Positions 1 to 5,884 of a stretch of DNA of 11,219 nucleotides are shown piece by piece (the first letter of the stretch is position 1; every line of letters starts with the position of its first letter). Source of the DNA: Pseudomonadota bacterium (lineage in GTDB: Bacteria; Myxococcota; UBA9042; PHBI01); contig SXIE01000327.1 in NCBI GenBank assembly GCA_005772945.1, positions 1-11,219 of the forward strand. The letters run 5' to 3'. The notes beneath the pieces are model-generated. The model was not told the origin of the DNA. It saw nothing but the letters and a program-made list of their open reading frames with translations, and made no database searches. Both the position numbers and the translations under genes were made by a program.

Positions 1-231
1 GCCGACGGCGGCCAGGGCGGCCACGGCGGGGGCGGCGGCGGCGCCTGCGGCGGCGCGAGCTACGGCATCTACGTCGCTGCGCCGGGCGGCGGCCCAGCCC
101 TCTGGAAAACAGACAACGGCTTCGCCGCGGGCGCGACAGGCGGGTCCAAGGGCCGCGGCGGCGTGAGCCTCGACCAGACAAAGAACGGCAAAGACGGCGC
201 GGCCGGGACGGCGGCCAACACGAACTTCTGA
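1..231 (+). CDS. C-terminal end of a glycine-rich (PGRS-like) protein, 5' end outside the window
   Basis: Frame 1 is open from the window edge to a TGA at 229-231 and gives the last 76 residues. The first 20 or so are almost all Gly with a few Ala, Asp, Gln, His and Cys, including a run of seven glycines. Then comes an ASYGIYVAAPGGG segment and a Gly/Ala/Lys-rich tail ending TAANTNF. Myxobacterial and related genomes encode many long glycine-rich surface or secreted proteins with similar SxGIY segments near Gly tracts; this tail resembles them. The N-terminus is missing, so no signal peptide can be checked. The TGA overlaps the ATG of the next gene by one base (TGATG), which suggests translational coupling to the SecY-like gene. 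Function unknown; the family label rests on composition alone. Confidence 0.7.
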   Translation, partial: ADGGQGGHGGGGGGACGGASYGIYVAAPGGGPALWKTDNGFAAGATGGSKGRGGVSLDQTKNGKDGAAGTAANTNF

Positions 232-1757
232 TGCAGCGCTTGAAGCTCCTCGGAGCCTTGGCGCTGACGGTCCTCTGTGCGTGGGTGCTTTCGTTGCTCG
301 CCAAGATCGAGCTCCCGCGAACCGACGATCGGTACCGCGTGCCCATGGAGGGCCGCGGGCCCGCGCCGCCCGCTTGGTTGGAGGGCGCCGTGACGCCGCG
401 CGTGGCGGCCGGCGAGCCCCTCGTGCCGCCCGAAGTGCCCCTCGAAGGCACACCTCCGATCCGGTTACCCCGCACCCTGCCCGACGGCATCGAGCTCCGG
501 CTGCCGCCGCTTTCCGACGACTTCGAGCTCCGGCTGCCGCCGCTTCCCGACGACGCCCCCATCGAGTATCCGATCGAGACGCGGTCGTACCTCGAAGAGC
601 CCTTCCCGTTTCACCTCGGCGTGCTCGGGGTGACGCCGCTGCTCACCGCCATGCTCCTCATCGAGCTGCTCGCCGCGGCGGTCCCGCGCTGGCGCCCGCG
701 GCGGCACGGTGGTGGTGTCGCGCGGCGCCCGCTCGTCCGTGCCGCGTTCCTACTGGCCGGCGTCCTCGCGGTCATCCAGGCCTTCGGCGTCGCCGTGTAC
801 GCGCGCGGCATGGGGATCGCCGCGCACGGCATGGGCCCGACGCTCGCCATCATCCTCTTGTCCGTCCTCGGTCTCGCGCTTCTCGCGGGCGCGATGTGGC
901 TCTCGAGCCGCTTCGGCGTCGCGAACGGCTTCGTCGTCTTCGTCGTCTTCTTGGCCATCCCGATCTGGCTCCCCCAGCTCCTCCACACTTGGGGCGCCGA
1001 GGACCGCGAGTACGCCTGGCACTTCATCCTGGTCGGCGTGGCCGCGACCGTCGCGGTCCTGACGCTGCGTCCGGACGGGCGTCGGCTGCCGATCTCAGGG
1101 CTCTTGCCGCTGACGATTCCCATCCAGGTCGCCGGGCTCGTCGCCCTCGTCGCCGCGCTCACCGTCCCGGACCTCATGAACATCACGCACCCGTCGGCCG
1201 CCGTCCGCACCGTGCTCATCGGCGTCATGGCGGTCGGGATCCCCTGGCTCGCGCTGCGGCGACGCCCGCACACGCCGTCGTCGACGCCCGGCGACACCCG
1301 TCGCTCGCTTGCGAAGCGCGCGCAGCGCGTGCCCATGGCACATTCGCTGGCCCTCTCGGCCGCCTATATCGCGGTCCTCTACGCCATCAACGCCCTCGCC
1401 TCCCCGAACCCATCGCTGCTCGCCGTCGGCCAGGAGTTCATTCTCATCGCCACCACGACCGCCGCTATCTGGGACGTCCTCGCCGAGCTCGACGCGCGCT
1501 GGCGCCACGGCCCCCTCGTCGCCGCCTGGCCCTTCCACGACGTCGACGCCGCCGAGCGCGTCGCCGCCGCCCTCACCGCGCGCGGCATCCCCGCGTTCCT
1601 GCGCACCCATCGCCTGCACACGCTCGTCCGCATCCTCGGCCCCTGGTTCGCGACCGAGCTCATGGTGCCCCCCGCGGCGGTCGAACTGGCGCGCCAACTC
1701 GCCGAGACCGACCACGCACAACCAGCCCTCGCGGCCGCCGCCGAGGCCCTGGCCTGA
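231..1757 (+). CDS. Divergent SecY-like translocon protein with a DUF2007-like C-terminal domain
   Basis: This 508-aa protein has ten plausible membrane segments, near residues 5-24, 128-150, 168-189, 203-222, 230-252, 262-279, 292-314, 325-344, 368-389 and 398-418. Their order and local motifs follow SecY. An ELPRTD end of TM1 matches SecY IPIPGID. LGVTPLLTAMLLIELL (131-146) matches the TM2 LGIMPYISASIIIQLL. VLAVIQAFGVA (178-188) matches TM3. MWLSSRFGVANG (222-233) matches the MWL...GIGNG motif. PDGRRLPI followed by PLTIPIQVAG matches the C4 loop and TM7. A VGQEFILIA...WDVLAEL stretch matches TM10. Differences from normal SecY: the plug region (about 25-125) is a long Pro-rich acidic loop with an 11-residue repeat, the C4 loop is shortened, and GIGNG is GVANG. 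Residues about 430-492 resemble DUF2007 (AERVAAALTARGIPAFLR...ELMVPP). The ATG overlaps the upstream stop. The SecY relation was read by eye against the remembered E. coli sequence, so it needs a profile search. Confidence 0.75.
   Translation: MQRLKLLGALALTVLCAWVLSLLAKIELPRTDDRYRVPMEGRGPAPPAWLEGAVTPRVAAGEPLVPPEVPLEGTPPIRLPRTLPDGIELRLPPLSDDFELRLPPLPDDAPIEYPIETRSYLEEPFPFHLGVLGVTPLLTAMLLIELLAAAVPRWRPRRHGGGVARRPLVRAAFLLAGVLAVIQAFGVAVYARGMGIAAHGMGPTLAIILLSVLGLALLAGAMWLSSRFGVANGFVVFVVFLAIPIWLPQLLHTWGAEDREYAWHFILVGVAATVAVLTLRPDGRRLPISGLLPLTIPIQVAGLVALVAALTVPDLMNITHPSAAVRTVLIGVMAVGIPWLALRRRPHTPSSTPGDTRRSLAKRAQRVPMAHSLALSAAYIAVLYAINALASPNPSLLAVGQEFILIATTTAAIWDVLAELDARWRHGPLVAAWPFHDVDAAERVAAALTARGIPAFLRTHRLHTLVRILGPWFATELMVPPAAVELARQLAETDHAQPALAAAAEALA
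491..556 (+). repeat. 33-bp tandem repeat, two copies, inside the SecY-like gene
   Basis: Two head-to-tail copies of a 33-bp unit (491-523 and 524-556) are nearly identical; the first 30 bases differ at one position. They encode two copies of an 11-residue unit, ELRLPPL(S/P)DD plus one residue, in the extracytoplasmic loop between TM1 and TM2. The in-frame period means copy number could change without breaking the gene. Confidence 0.9.
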
Positions 1758-1796
1758 GCGCCACGCAACTGCGCAACGGGCAAGCGCAGGGCGCTC
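1756..1796. terminator. Candidate bidirectional stem-loop between convergent genes
   Basis: GAGCGCC (1756-1762) and CTGCGC (1769-1774) pair with the continuous stretch 1784-1796 (GCGCAGGGCGCTC). This gives a 13-bp stem with a 6-nt bulge and a 9-nt loop. It sits in the 48-bp gap between the SecY-like gene and the convergent peptidase gene and begins inside the first gene's stop codon. No T-run follows on either strand, so it is not a classical intrinsic terminator. Confidence 0.35.
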
Positions 1797-1805
1797 TTCG
1801 CGCGT

Positions 1806-2675
1806 TCAGAACCTGAGCGGCCGGAGCGCGTCGGCCCGCGCGACCGGCAGCGCCACGGGGACCACCGGCAGCGACCGATCGGGCACCAGCGCCTCGAACC
1901 CCGCGACCATCGGCAGGCTCCGATACGCGTCCGACAGGCGCCACGCGTCCCAGAACCGCGCGATTGGCAAACGGGCCACGGCCCCGTCGGCCGGGTCGTT
2001 GAAGATCACCTCGCCGCGCTCGAACCCATGCACGACCACCCAGTGCAGCCCCGGCGCCTCGAGCCCCCAGAGCGGCGCCGCCTCGGCCAGAATCACCACC
2101 GGCCGCCGCTCGGCGATCGCCTGTTTCAGCCCAATCACCGACCACGCCTCGAGCGGGATCCACGGATGCTCGAACGCCTCCCAGCGCGCGGCGCCGAAGC
2201 GCTCGAGGCTCTCCTTCATCATCGCCCGCGTCGTCATCCCCGCGTCATACCCGGGCAGCCGCATCTGCCGAAGCGGGAACGCCTGCCAACTCCACTCGCC
2301 GACGGTGTCGCGCAACGCACGCAACTCCGCGGGAGTGCTCACTTTTTGGAACGCCGCCAGCGTCATCGCCGCGGTCGTCGGCCCGCAGTTGGTCTTGTCG
2401 CCGCGCTGCCGAATCACCGGCATCGGCACGTCGAACTGCATCGCCGTGATCGGCTCTTCGGCGCGCAGCGGGCGGATGACGGGCCCGTCGGAGCGGACCG
2501 ACCCCGAGGCCACCTGCGTCGACTCGCGCTCGTGGCGCGTCTCGCCCTCCAGACCCTCGCGCACCGCGCCCGACGCAGCCGCCGCGAGCTCGTCGGGCAG
2601 CTCGGCCCGCGCCCCCGCATGAGCGACCACGACCGCCAGGAGCCCCACCCACCCGCTGTGCCGCGCGTACCTCAT
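1806..2675 (-). CDS. Exported C39-like (papain-fold) cysteine peptidase
   Basis: This 289-aa protein starts with a short basic N-terminus, a hydrophobic stretch (WVGLLAVVVAHAGARA) and a plausible signal peptidase I site after Ala24. A low-complexity linker runs to about residue 80. The peptidase domain (about 81-265) shows the C39_2 pattern: Cys97 in TNCGPTTAAM, His211 in LHWVVVHGF, and Asp227 in FNDPADG. All three catalytic positions are present. No ABC transporter domains are attached, so this is a stand-alone secreted or envelope peptidase, not a bacteriocin exporter. The ATG is preceded by GAGGTGG about 4 bases upstream on the minus strand. It faces the SecY-like gene tail to tail and diverges from the bactofilin operon. 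Its substrate cannot be read from sequence; members of this family include uncharacterised double-glycine-type or amide-bond peptidases. Confidence 0.85.
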   Translation of the reverse strand: MRYARHSGWVGLLAVVVAHAGARAELPDELAAAASGAVREGLEGETRHERESTQVASGSVRSDGPVIRPLRAEEPITAMQFDVPMPVIRQRGDKTNCGPTTAAMTLAAFQKVSTPAELRALRDTVGEWSWQAFPLRQMRLPGYDAGMTTRAMMKESLERFGAARWEAFEHPWIPLEAWSVIGLKQAIAERRPVVILAEAAPLWGLEAPGLHWVVVHGFERGEVIFNDPADGAVARLPIARFWDAWRLSDAYRSLPMVAGFEALVPDRSLPVVPVALPVARADALRPLRF

Positions 2676-2915
2676 CCGCCACCTCGTTGTCGGGTGAACG
2701 CGCGATGGCGGTCCGGCACTTCTGGGAACATCGAGGTCCTGATTTCAATCGGAGGACGCCGGCGTCAAAGACTGAGCCGGCTTCATTGCCTACTGTAGTC
2801 GCACGCGCTCCCCGTTTCCTGGTTTTGGGCACTTTTTCTTCGGCGGCCTCCCGGCCCAGAGGCGCCGCGATCGCGCGCTGGCGCTTGCGAAGCGGCGGAG
2901 CCCGACGGCTCGTGA

Positions 2916-2945
2916 TTGACACCGGGATCGATTAGCGGCAGGTAT
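2916..2945 (+). promoter_or_regulatory. Possible sigma-70-type promoter for the bactofilin operon
   Basis: TTGACA (2916-2921) matches the -35 consensus at all six positions. At the proper 17-18 bp spacing lies CAGGTAT, only a weak -10 match. It stands about 75 bp ahead of the first bactofilin start. The strong -35 in GC-rich DNA is the only real support. Confidence 0.3.
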
Positions 2946-3005
2946 CGGACCGCTCACGGTGATTCGCGAAGGCCGCGAGGCTGCCCGCGGACGGCGGGAA
3001 AGCGC

Positions 3006-3012
3006 GGGGAGG
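3006..3012 (+). promoter_or_regulatory. Ribosome binding site that fixes a TTG start
   Basis: GGGGAGG lies 7 bases ahead of the TTG at 3020. No ATG or GTG in the same frame has comparable support, so the first bactofilin most likely starts with TTG. Confidence 0.7.
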
Positions 3013-3019
3013 CGGGCTC

Positions 3020-3391
3020 TTGGACAACGGCACCCACATCCAGGCCGGCACGGTCGTGGTCGGAACGGTTCGCGGCAAAGGCCCGCTCACCGTCGCCGGA
3101 CGCATCGACGGCAAGGTCTTCATCGACGGCGACGTGCGCATCGCCGCGCGCGCGGCCGTCACGAGCGACATCGAGGCGGACGTCGTCGAGGTGCGCGGCC
3201 TCGTCAAGGGCAACATCAAGGCGCGCCAGCAGGTCGTCGTCGACGCGGGCGCGCAGGTCGAGGGCACCATTGAAGGTGCGCGCATCGAGATCGACCCCGC
3301 CGCGCGCGTCAAGGGACGCCTCGTGATGCCGCTGCAACTGCCGCGTGGCGTGCGGGGCCCGACCCCGGCGCGCGACGCGTGGAGCACCTAA
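3020..3391 (+). CDS. Bactofilin, first of three
   Basis: This 123-aa protein is a short beta-helix protein of the bactofilin family, polymer-forming cytoskeletal proteins that assemble on the inner face of the membrane without nucleotide. The core (about residues 5-107) is built from short repeats rich in Val, Ile, Gly and Asp, for example GPLTVAGRIDGKVFIDGDV, followed by VEVRGLVKGNIKARQQVVV and VEGTIEGARIEID. These hydrophobic-x-hydrophobic-x-G turns are typical of the family. The tail (about 108-123) is short, Pro/Arg-rich and probably unstructured. The start is a TTG with a GGGGAGG site 7 bases upstream. It is the first gene of a plus-strand run; the next bactofilin begins 50 bp after its stop. 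Confidence 0.9.
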   Translation: MDNGTHIQAGTVVVGTVRGKGPLTVAGRIDGKVFIDGDVRIAARAAVTSDIEADVVEVRGLVKGNIKARQQVVVDAGAQVEGTIEGARIEIDPAARVKGRLVMPLQLPRGVRGPTPARDAWST

Positions 3392-3441
3392 ACCACCCAG
3401 GTCCCGCGCGTGCGCGGGCCGGACGGAGCACGGAAACAGCC

Positions 3442-3759
3442 ATGGCAGAGTCCATCATCGGGCCGAACATCACGATCGAAGGTGACATCACCGGGACCGA
3501 CGCGCTGACCATCTTGGGCAACGTGCGCGGCGGCAAAATCCAGGTGAAGGAAGGCGTCATCGTCGCGCCGACCGGGCGCGTCGACGGCGAGGTCGAGTCG
3601 GCCGGCCTCGAGATCGCCGGGGCAGTGACCGGCAACGTGTCCGCCTCGGACAAGGTCGAAATCAAGTCCGGCGGAAAGCTCGTCGGCGACGTGAAATCCC
3701 CGCGGATCCTCATCGCGGATGGGGCGTCGTTCAAGGGCAACATCAACATGCAGGGATGA
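3442..3759 (+). CDS. Bactofilin, second of three
   Basis: This 105-aa protein is almost entirely bactofilin domain. It runs from SIIGPNITIEGDITGTDAL to a C-terminal ASFKGNINM; an FKGxIxM-like end is common in this family. I chose the ATG at 3442 because its N-terminus lines up with the other two bactofilins and a GGA-containing purine-rich stretch lies just upstream. A GTG at 3379 in the same frame would add 21 residues rich in Pro, Arg and Ala, overlapping the previous gene, and is unlikely. With almost no tails this is the minimal member of the trio and could be the main filament subunit, with its neighbours as modifiers; that role is an inference. Confidence 0.92.
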   Translation: MAESIIGPNITIEGDITGTDALTILGNVRGGKIQVKEGVIVAPTGRVDGEVESAGLEIAGAVTGNVSASDKVEIKSGGKLVGDVKSPRILIADGASFKGNINMQG

Positions 3760-3763
3760 CGCT

Positions 3764-4279
3764 GTGAACGACGTAGCGCACATTTCAGCTGGTCATCGCG
3801 TCGTGGGCACCGTGTCTGCGGCCGAGGACCTCGTCATCCTCGGGCGGGTCGAGGGGCGGATCCAGTCCGAAGGCATGGTCACGGTTGAGGTCGGGGCCAT
3901 CGTCGAGGCGGAGATTCTGGCCCGTCACGTCCTCATCCGCGGGGTCGTCGTCGGCGACGTGAACGGGGTCGAGGGCATCGAGGTCGCGGCCCAGGCGCAA
4001 GTGCTGGGCGATCTCAGGACGCGCCGCTTGGCCCTGCGCGCCGGCGGGCGCGTGGCCGGGGCGGTCACGACCGGCATCGAGGTCCAGCCCTTCATCTACG
4101 CCGGCAAGTCGGCCGCGCAGAGCGCGTGGCGTTCGCGCACGACGACGGTGCCGATGGGCGGCGCGCGCAGTGCGTGGCCGGTCGACGAGGTCGTCGAGTC
4201 GGTCTCGGCCAGGAGCGGCGCCGGTGGTGGCAGTGAAGCCCGCAAGACGAGCAGCGAGCCGTCGCGCGAAATCCTCTGA
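3764..4279 (+). CDS. Bactofilin, third of three, with a long C-terminal tail
   Basis: This 171-aa protein starts at GTG 3764, four bases after the preceding stop, with AGGGA 7 bases upstream. Residues about 6-106 form the bactofilin beta-helix (AHISAGHRVVGTVSAAEDL, then VLIRGVVVGDVNGVEGIEV). Residues about 107-171 are a tail rich in Ser, Arg, Ala and Gly, with a short VDEVVESVSA segment that could be helical, and are probably mostly disordered. Tails of this kind in larger bactofilins are candidate partner-binding regions. The tail's coding sequence overlaps the start of the next gene by about 56 bases. Myxococcus xanthus has a comparable bacNOP cluster with parC and padC; no ParC- or PadC-like gene lies next to this trio. 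Confidence 0.9.
   Translation: MNDVAHISAGHRVVGTVSAAEDLVILGRVEGRIQSEGMVTVEVGAIVEAEILARHVLIRGVVVGDVNGVEGIEVAAQAQVLGDLRTRRLALRAGGRVAGAVTTGIEVQPFIYAGKSAAQSAWRSRTTTVPMGGARSAWPVDEVVESVSARSGAGGGSEARKTSSEPSREIL
4211..4215 (+). promoter_or_regulatory. Ribosome binding site inside the third bactofilin gene
   Basis: AGGAG lies 8 bases before the GTG at 4224 and is the best-supported initiation signal for the lipoprotein gene. It falls within the coding sequence of the third bactofilin, whose stop is at 4277-4279. Confidence 0.45.
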
Positions 4280-4922
4280 GGCCGCCATTCTGAGCGGTCC
4301 CCAGGGGCGCGCGCGTTTCGTCGGAGCGACCGGCCGCTGGCTGTTGGCGCTCGCCGTGGCGGGGCTCGCGACGCCCGCGGCGGTCGGAGCGTGCGGGTCG
4401 AGCACGTACGGGGACGTGCAGGAGACGTGGACGCGCGCGAAGGACGCCTACGACGGCTTCGAGGTGAAGGCGTTTGCGGCCGCGACCCTGAAGGTGTTGC
4501 CGTTCCGGCGCGCGTACGTGGACGAGTACGCGCGGCTCTTTGCGCTGACGAAGGAGCAGCGCGAGGCGATGCTCGAGAACGAGCGCGACGAGGACCGTCG
4601 CAGCCTCGTCGTGATGGTCGCGTTCTACACGCCACAGACGGCGTGGAACGATCTGAACCCGGCGCGCGGGATCTGGGAGGTGCGCTTGGAAAGCGGTCCC
4701 GGCGACATCGTGCACCCGTTCGCCGTGACGCGCGTGAGCCAGCAGCGCAATCCGACCTGGCAGGCGCTGTTCCCGTATGTCGGCGCGCACCACGTGTTCT
4801 ATGAACTGAAGTTCGAGCGCGACCTCCCTGACGGGCGACCGTTTGCGCGCGGCGGCGACCGGGTGGACCTCGTCATCGCGGGGGCGCCGACGCAGCTCCG
4901 CCTCGCCTGGAAGATGCCCTGA
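4224..4922 (+). CDS. Putative lipoprotein of unknown function
   Basis: With GTG 4224 as start this is a 232-aa protein. A long Arg/Lys/Ala-rich N-terminus (about 1-38) is followed by a hydrophobic stretch (WLLALAVAGLATPAA) and VGAC, a reasonable lipobox with Cys57 as the acylated residue. The mature part has one conserved-looking region with YVDEYARLFALTKEQREAML and later VAFYTPQTAWNDLNPARGIWE, and it ends in a probable beta-strand segment (RLAWKMP). I do not recognise the family. The charged N-terminal region is unusually long for a signal peptide, so either the start is further downstream or the hydrophobic segment is a plain membrane anchor. It sits between a bactofilin and a hydrolase whose ATG follows its stop by one base, so it belongs to the same transcript. 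An envelope location would let it act with the bactofilins; that is an inference. Confidence 0.7.
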   Translation: MVAVKPARRAASRRAKSSEAAILSGPQGRARFVGATGRWLLALAVAGLATPAAVGACGSSTYGDVQETWTRAKDAYDGFEVKAFAAATLKVLPFRRAYVDEYARLFALTKEQREAMLENERDEDRRSLVVMVAFYTPQTAWNDLNPARGIWEVRLESGPGDIVHPFAVTRVSQQRNPTWQALFPYVGAHHVFYELKFERDLPDGRPFARGGDRVDLVIAGAPTQLRLAWKMP

Positions 4923-4923
4923 G

Positions 4924-5871
4924 ATGGTGATGCGCTTCAGCCGCATGCCGGATGGGACGCGACTCGCGTACAACCTCTATGGACCGCGGCTGCGCGGCGA
5001 GTCGGCGCGCGGGCGCATCGTCCTCTGCGACGGCATCTCGTGCGACGGGTACATCTTCCAGCACCTGCGGCCCGCGTTCGAGGGCGACTACGACATCCTC
5101 CACATGAACTACCGCGGGCACGGGCGCTCGGGCTTGCCACGCGACCCGACGGCCTCGACGCTGCCGCATCTGGCGGCCGACCACGCGTTCCTCATGGCCG
5201 AGCTCGGGTTCGAGGACGCGGTCTTCATCGGGCACTCGATGGGGGTCCTGGTCGCGCTCGAGACGGCGTTCCGGTATCCGCAGCGGGTCAGCGCCGGCGT
5301 GCTGACCTGCGGCGCGTCGGGGCGGCTCCTCGACAGCTTCAAGCACACTGATTTCGGCCTGCGCATCCTGCCGCTCGTCGACCTCGTGGCGCGGCGTTTT
5401 CGGAGCAGGTTCGCGGCGGCGCTGCGCGTCCTCATGCCGAGCCCGATCACATACCTCATCGCCGCGACCGAGATTCGAGGCGACCGCCTCAAGCCGAAGG
5501 ACCTCCAGCCGTACCTCGAGCACTTCGCGCGTATGCCGGTGGATCTGTTCGTGAATCTCCTCGAGGACGCGGCCGAGCGGACGACGCTGCCGTATCTGGG
5601 GCGCCTGACGCAGCCGTTTCTCGTCATCGCCGGCGAGGATGACGGCGTGACACCGCTGCCGGCAACGCGCCTCTTGGCGCGGACGCTGAGGGACGCGCAG
5701 CTCCTGGTCGTGCCCAAGACGAGCCACACGGCGCCGATCGAGGATCCAGAGGTCTTCGAGAAGGCCGTCCGGGAGTTCCTCGCGCGCCTCGACGCGTGCA
5801 AGACGGCGTTGCCTGCACGCGGGCCATGGCCGGCCGAGGCCTGGTCCGCTGCGCCGGTTGGCCCGGGTTAG
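4924..5871 (+). CDS. Alpha/beta hydrolase
   Basis: This 315-aa protein has the alpha/beta hydrolase fold signature in order: an N-terminal beta-strand region with RMPDGTRLAYNLYG, MNYRGHGRSG (61-70), the nucleophile elbow FIGHSMG with Ser105, an AGEDDGVTP loop with the likely acid Asp240, and SHTAPIEDPEVF with His268. The catalytic triad is therefore complete. A lid region lies around 140-215. The last 25 residues are Pro/Ala-rich. The start is the ATG at 4924, one base after the lipoprotein stop, with GGAAG 10 bases upstream. There is no signal peptide, so it is probably cytoplasmic. The substrate cannot be told: esterases, lactonases and C-C hydrolases share this pattern. It converges on the FkbM gene with only 6 bp between the stops. 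Confidence 0.9.
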   Translation: MVMRFSRMPDGTRLAYNLYGPRLRGESARGRIVLCDGISCDGYIFQHLRPAFEGDYDILHMNYRGHGRSGLPRDPTASTLPHLAADHAFLMAELGFEDAVFIGHSMGVLVALETAFRYPQRVSAGVLTCGASGRLLDSFKHTDFGLRILPLVDLVARRFRSRFAAALRVLMPSPITYLIAATEIRGDRLKPKDLQPYLEHFARMPVDLFVNLLEDAAERTTLPYLGRLTQPFLVIAGEDDGVTPLPATRLLARTLRDAQLLVVPKTSHTAPIEDPEVFEKAVREFLARLDACKTALPARGPWPAEAWSAAPVGPG

Positions 5872-5884
5872 AGCTGGTTAGAGT
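5866..5884. repeat. GGTTAGAG direct repeat spanning two convergent stop codons
   Basis: GGTTAGAG occurs twice, 11 bases apart. The first copy contains the TAG of the hydrolase gene; the second contains, on the minus strand, the TAA of the methyltransferase gene. On the minus strand this reads CTCTAACCAG then CTCTAACCCG, giving two in-frame stops. The 8-mer CTGGTTAG (5874-5881) recurs at the other convergent junction (9818-9825). Confidence 0.7.

Larger units (their letters stand above)
2676..3019. other. 344-bp divergent intergenic region
   Basis: This stretch separates the C39-like peptidase gene (minus) from the bactofilin operon (plus) and must hold promoters for both. I see a perfect 12-bp palindrome, GACGCCGGCGTC, at 2755-2766, a T-rich patch near 2815-2840 that is less GC-rich than its surroundings, and a perfect TTGACA hexamer at 2916-2921. 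Frames open across it (for example 2687-2935) show no recognisable protein pattern and no convincing ribosome binding site. Confidence 0.6.

Noticed and set aside
231..1757. Reading the 508-aa membrane protein as a generic polytopic protein or a transporter of another family
   Set aside because: The ordered matches to SecY at several separate segments, including LGxxPxxxA in TM2 and GVANG after MWL, are too many for a generic membrane protein.
1309..2622. Long plus-strand open frame across the SecY-like/peptidase junction
   Set aside because: Its translation is Ser/Pro/Arg-rich and overlaps two genes with clear domain content; it is a product of high G+C.
2858..2884. GC-rich inverted repeat near the T-rich patch as an intrinsic terminator
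   Set aside because: The T-run lies on the wrong side of the stem for either strand, and no gene ends there.
2687..2935. 82-codon plus-strand open frame in the divergent intergenic region
   Set aside because: No ribosome binding site, Arg/Ala-rich translation without any domain pattern, and it covers the expected promoter region of both flanking operons.
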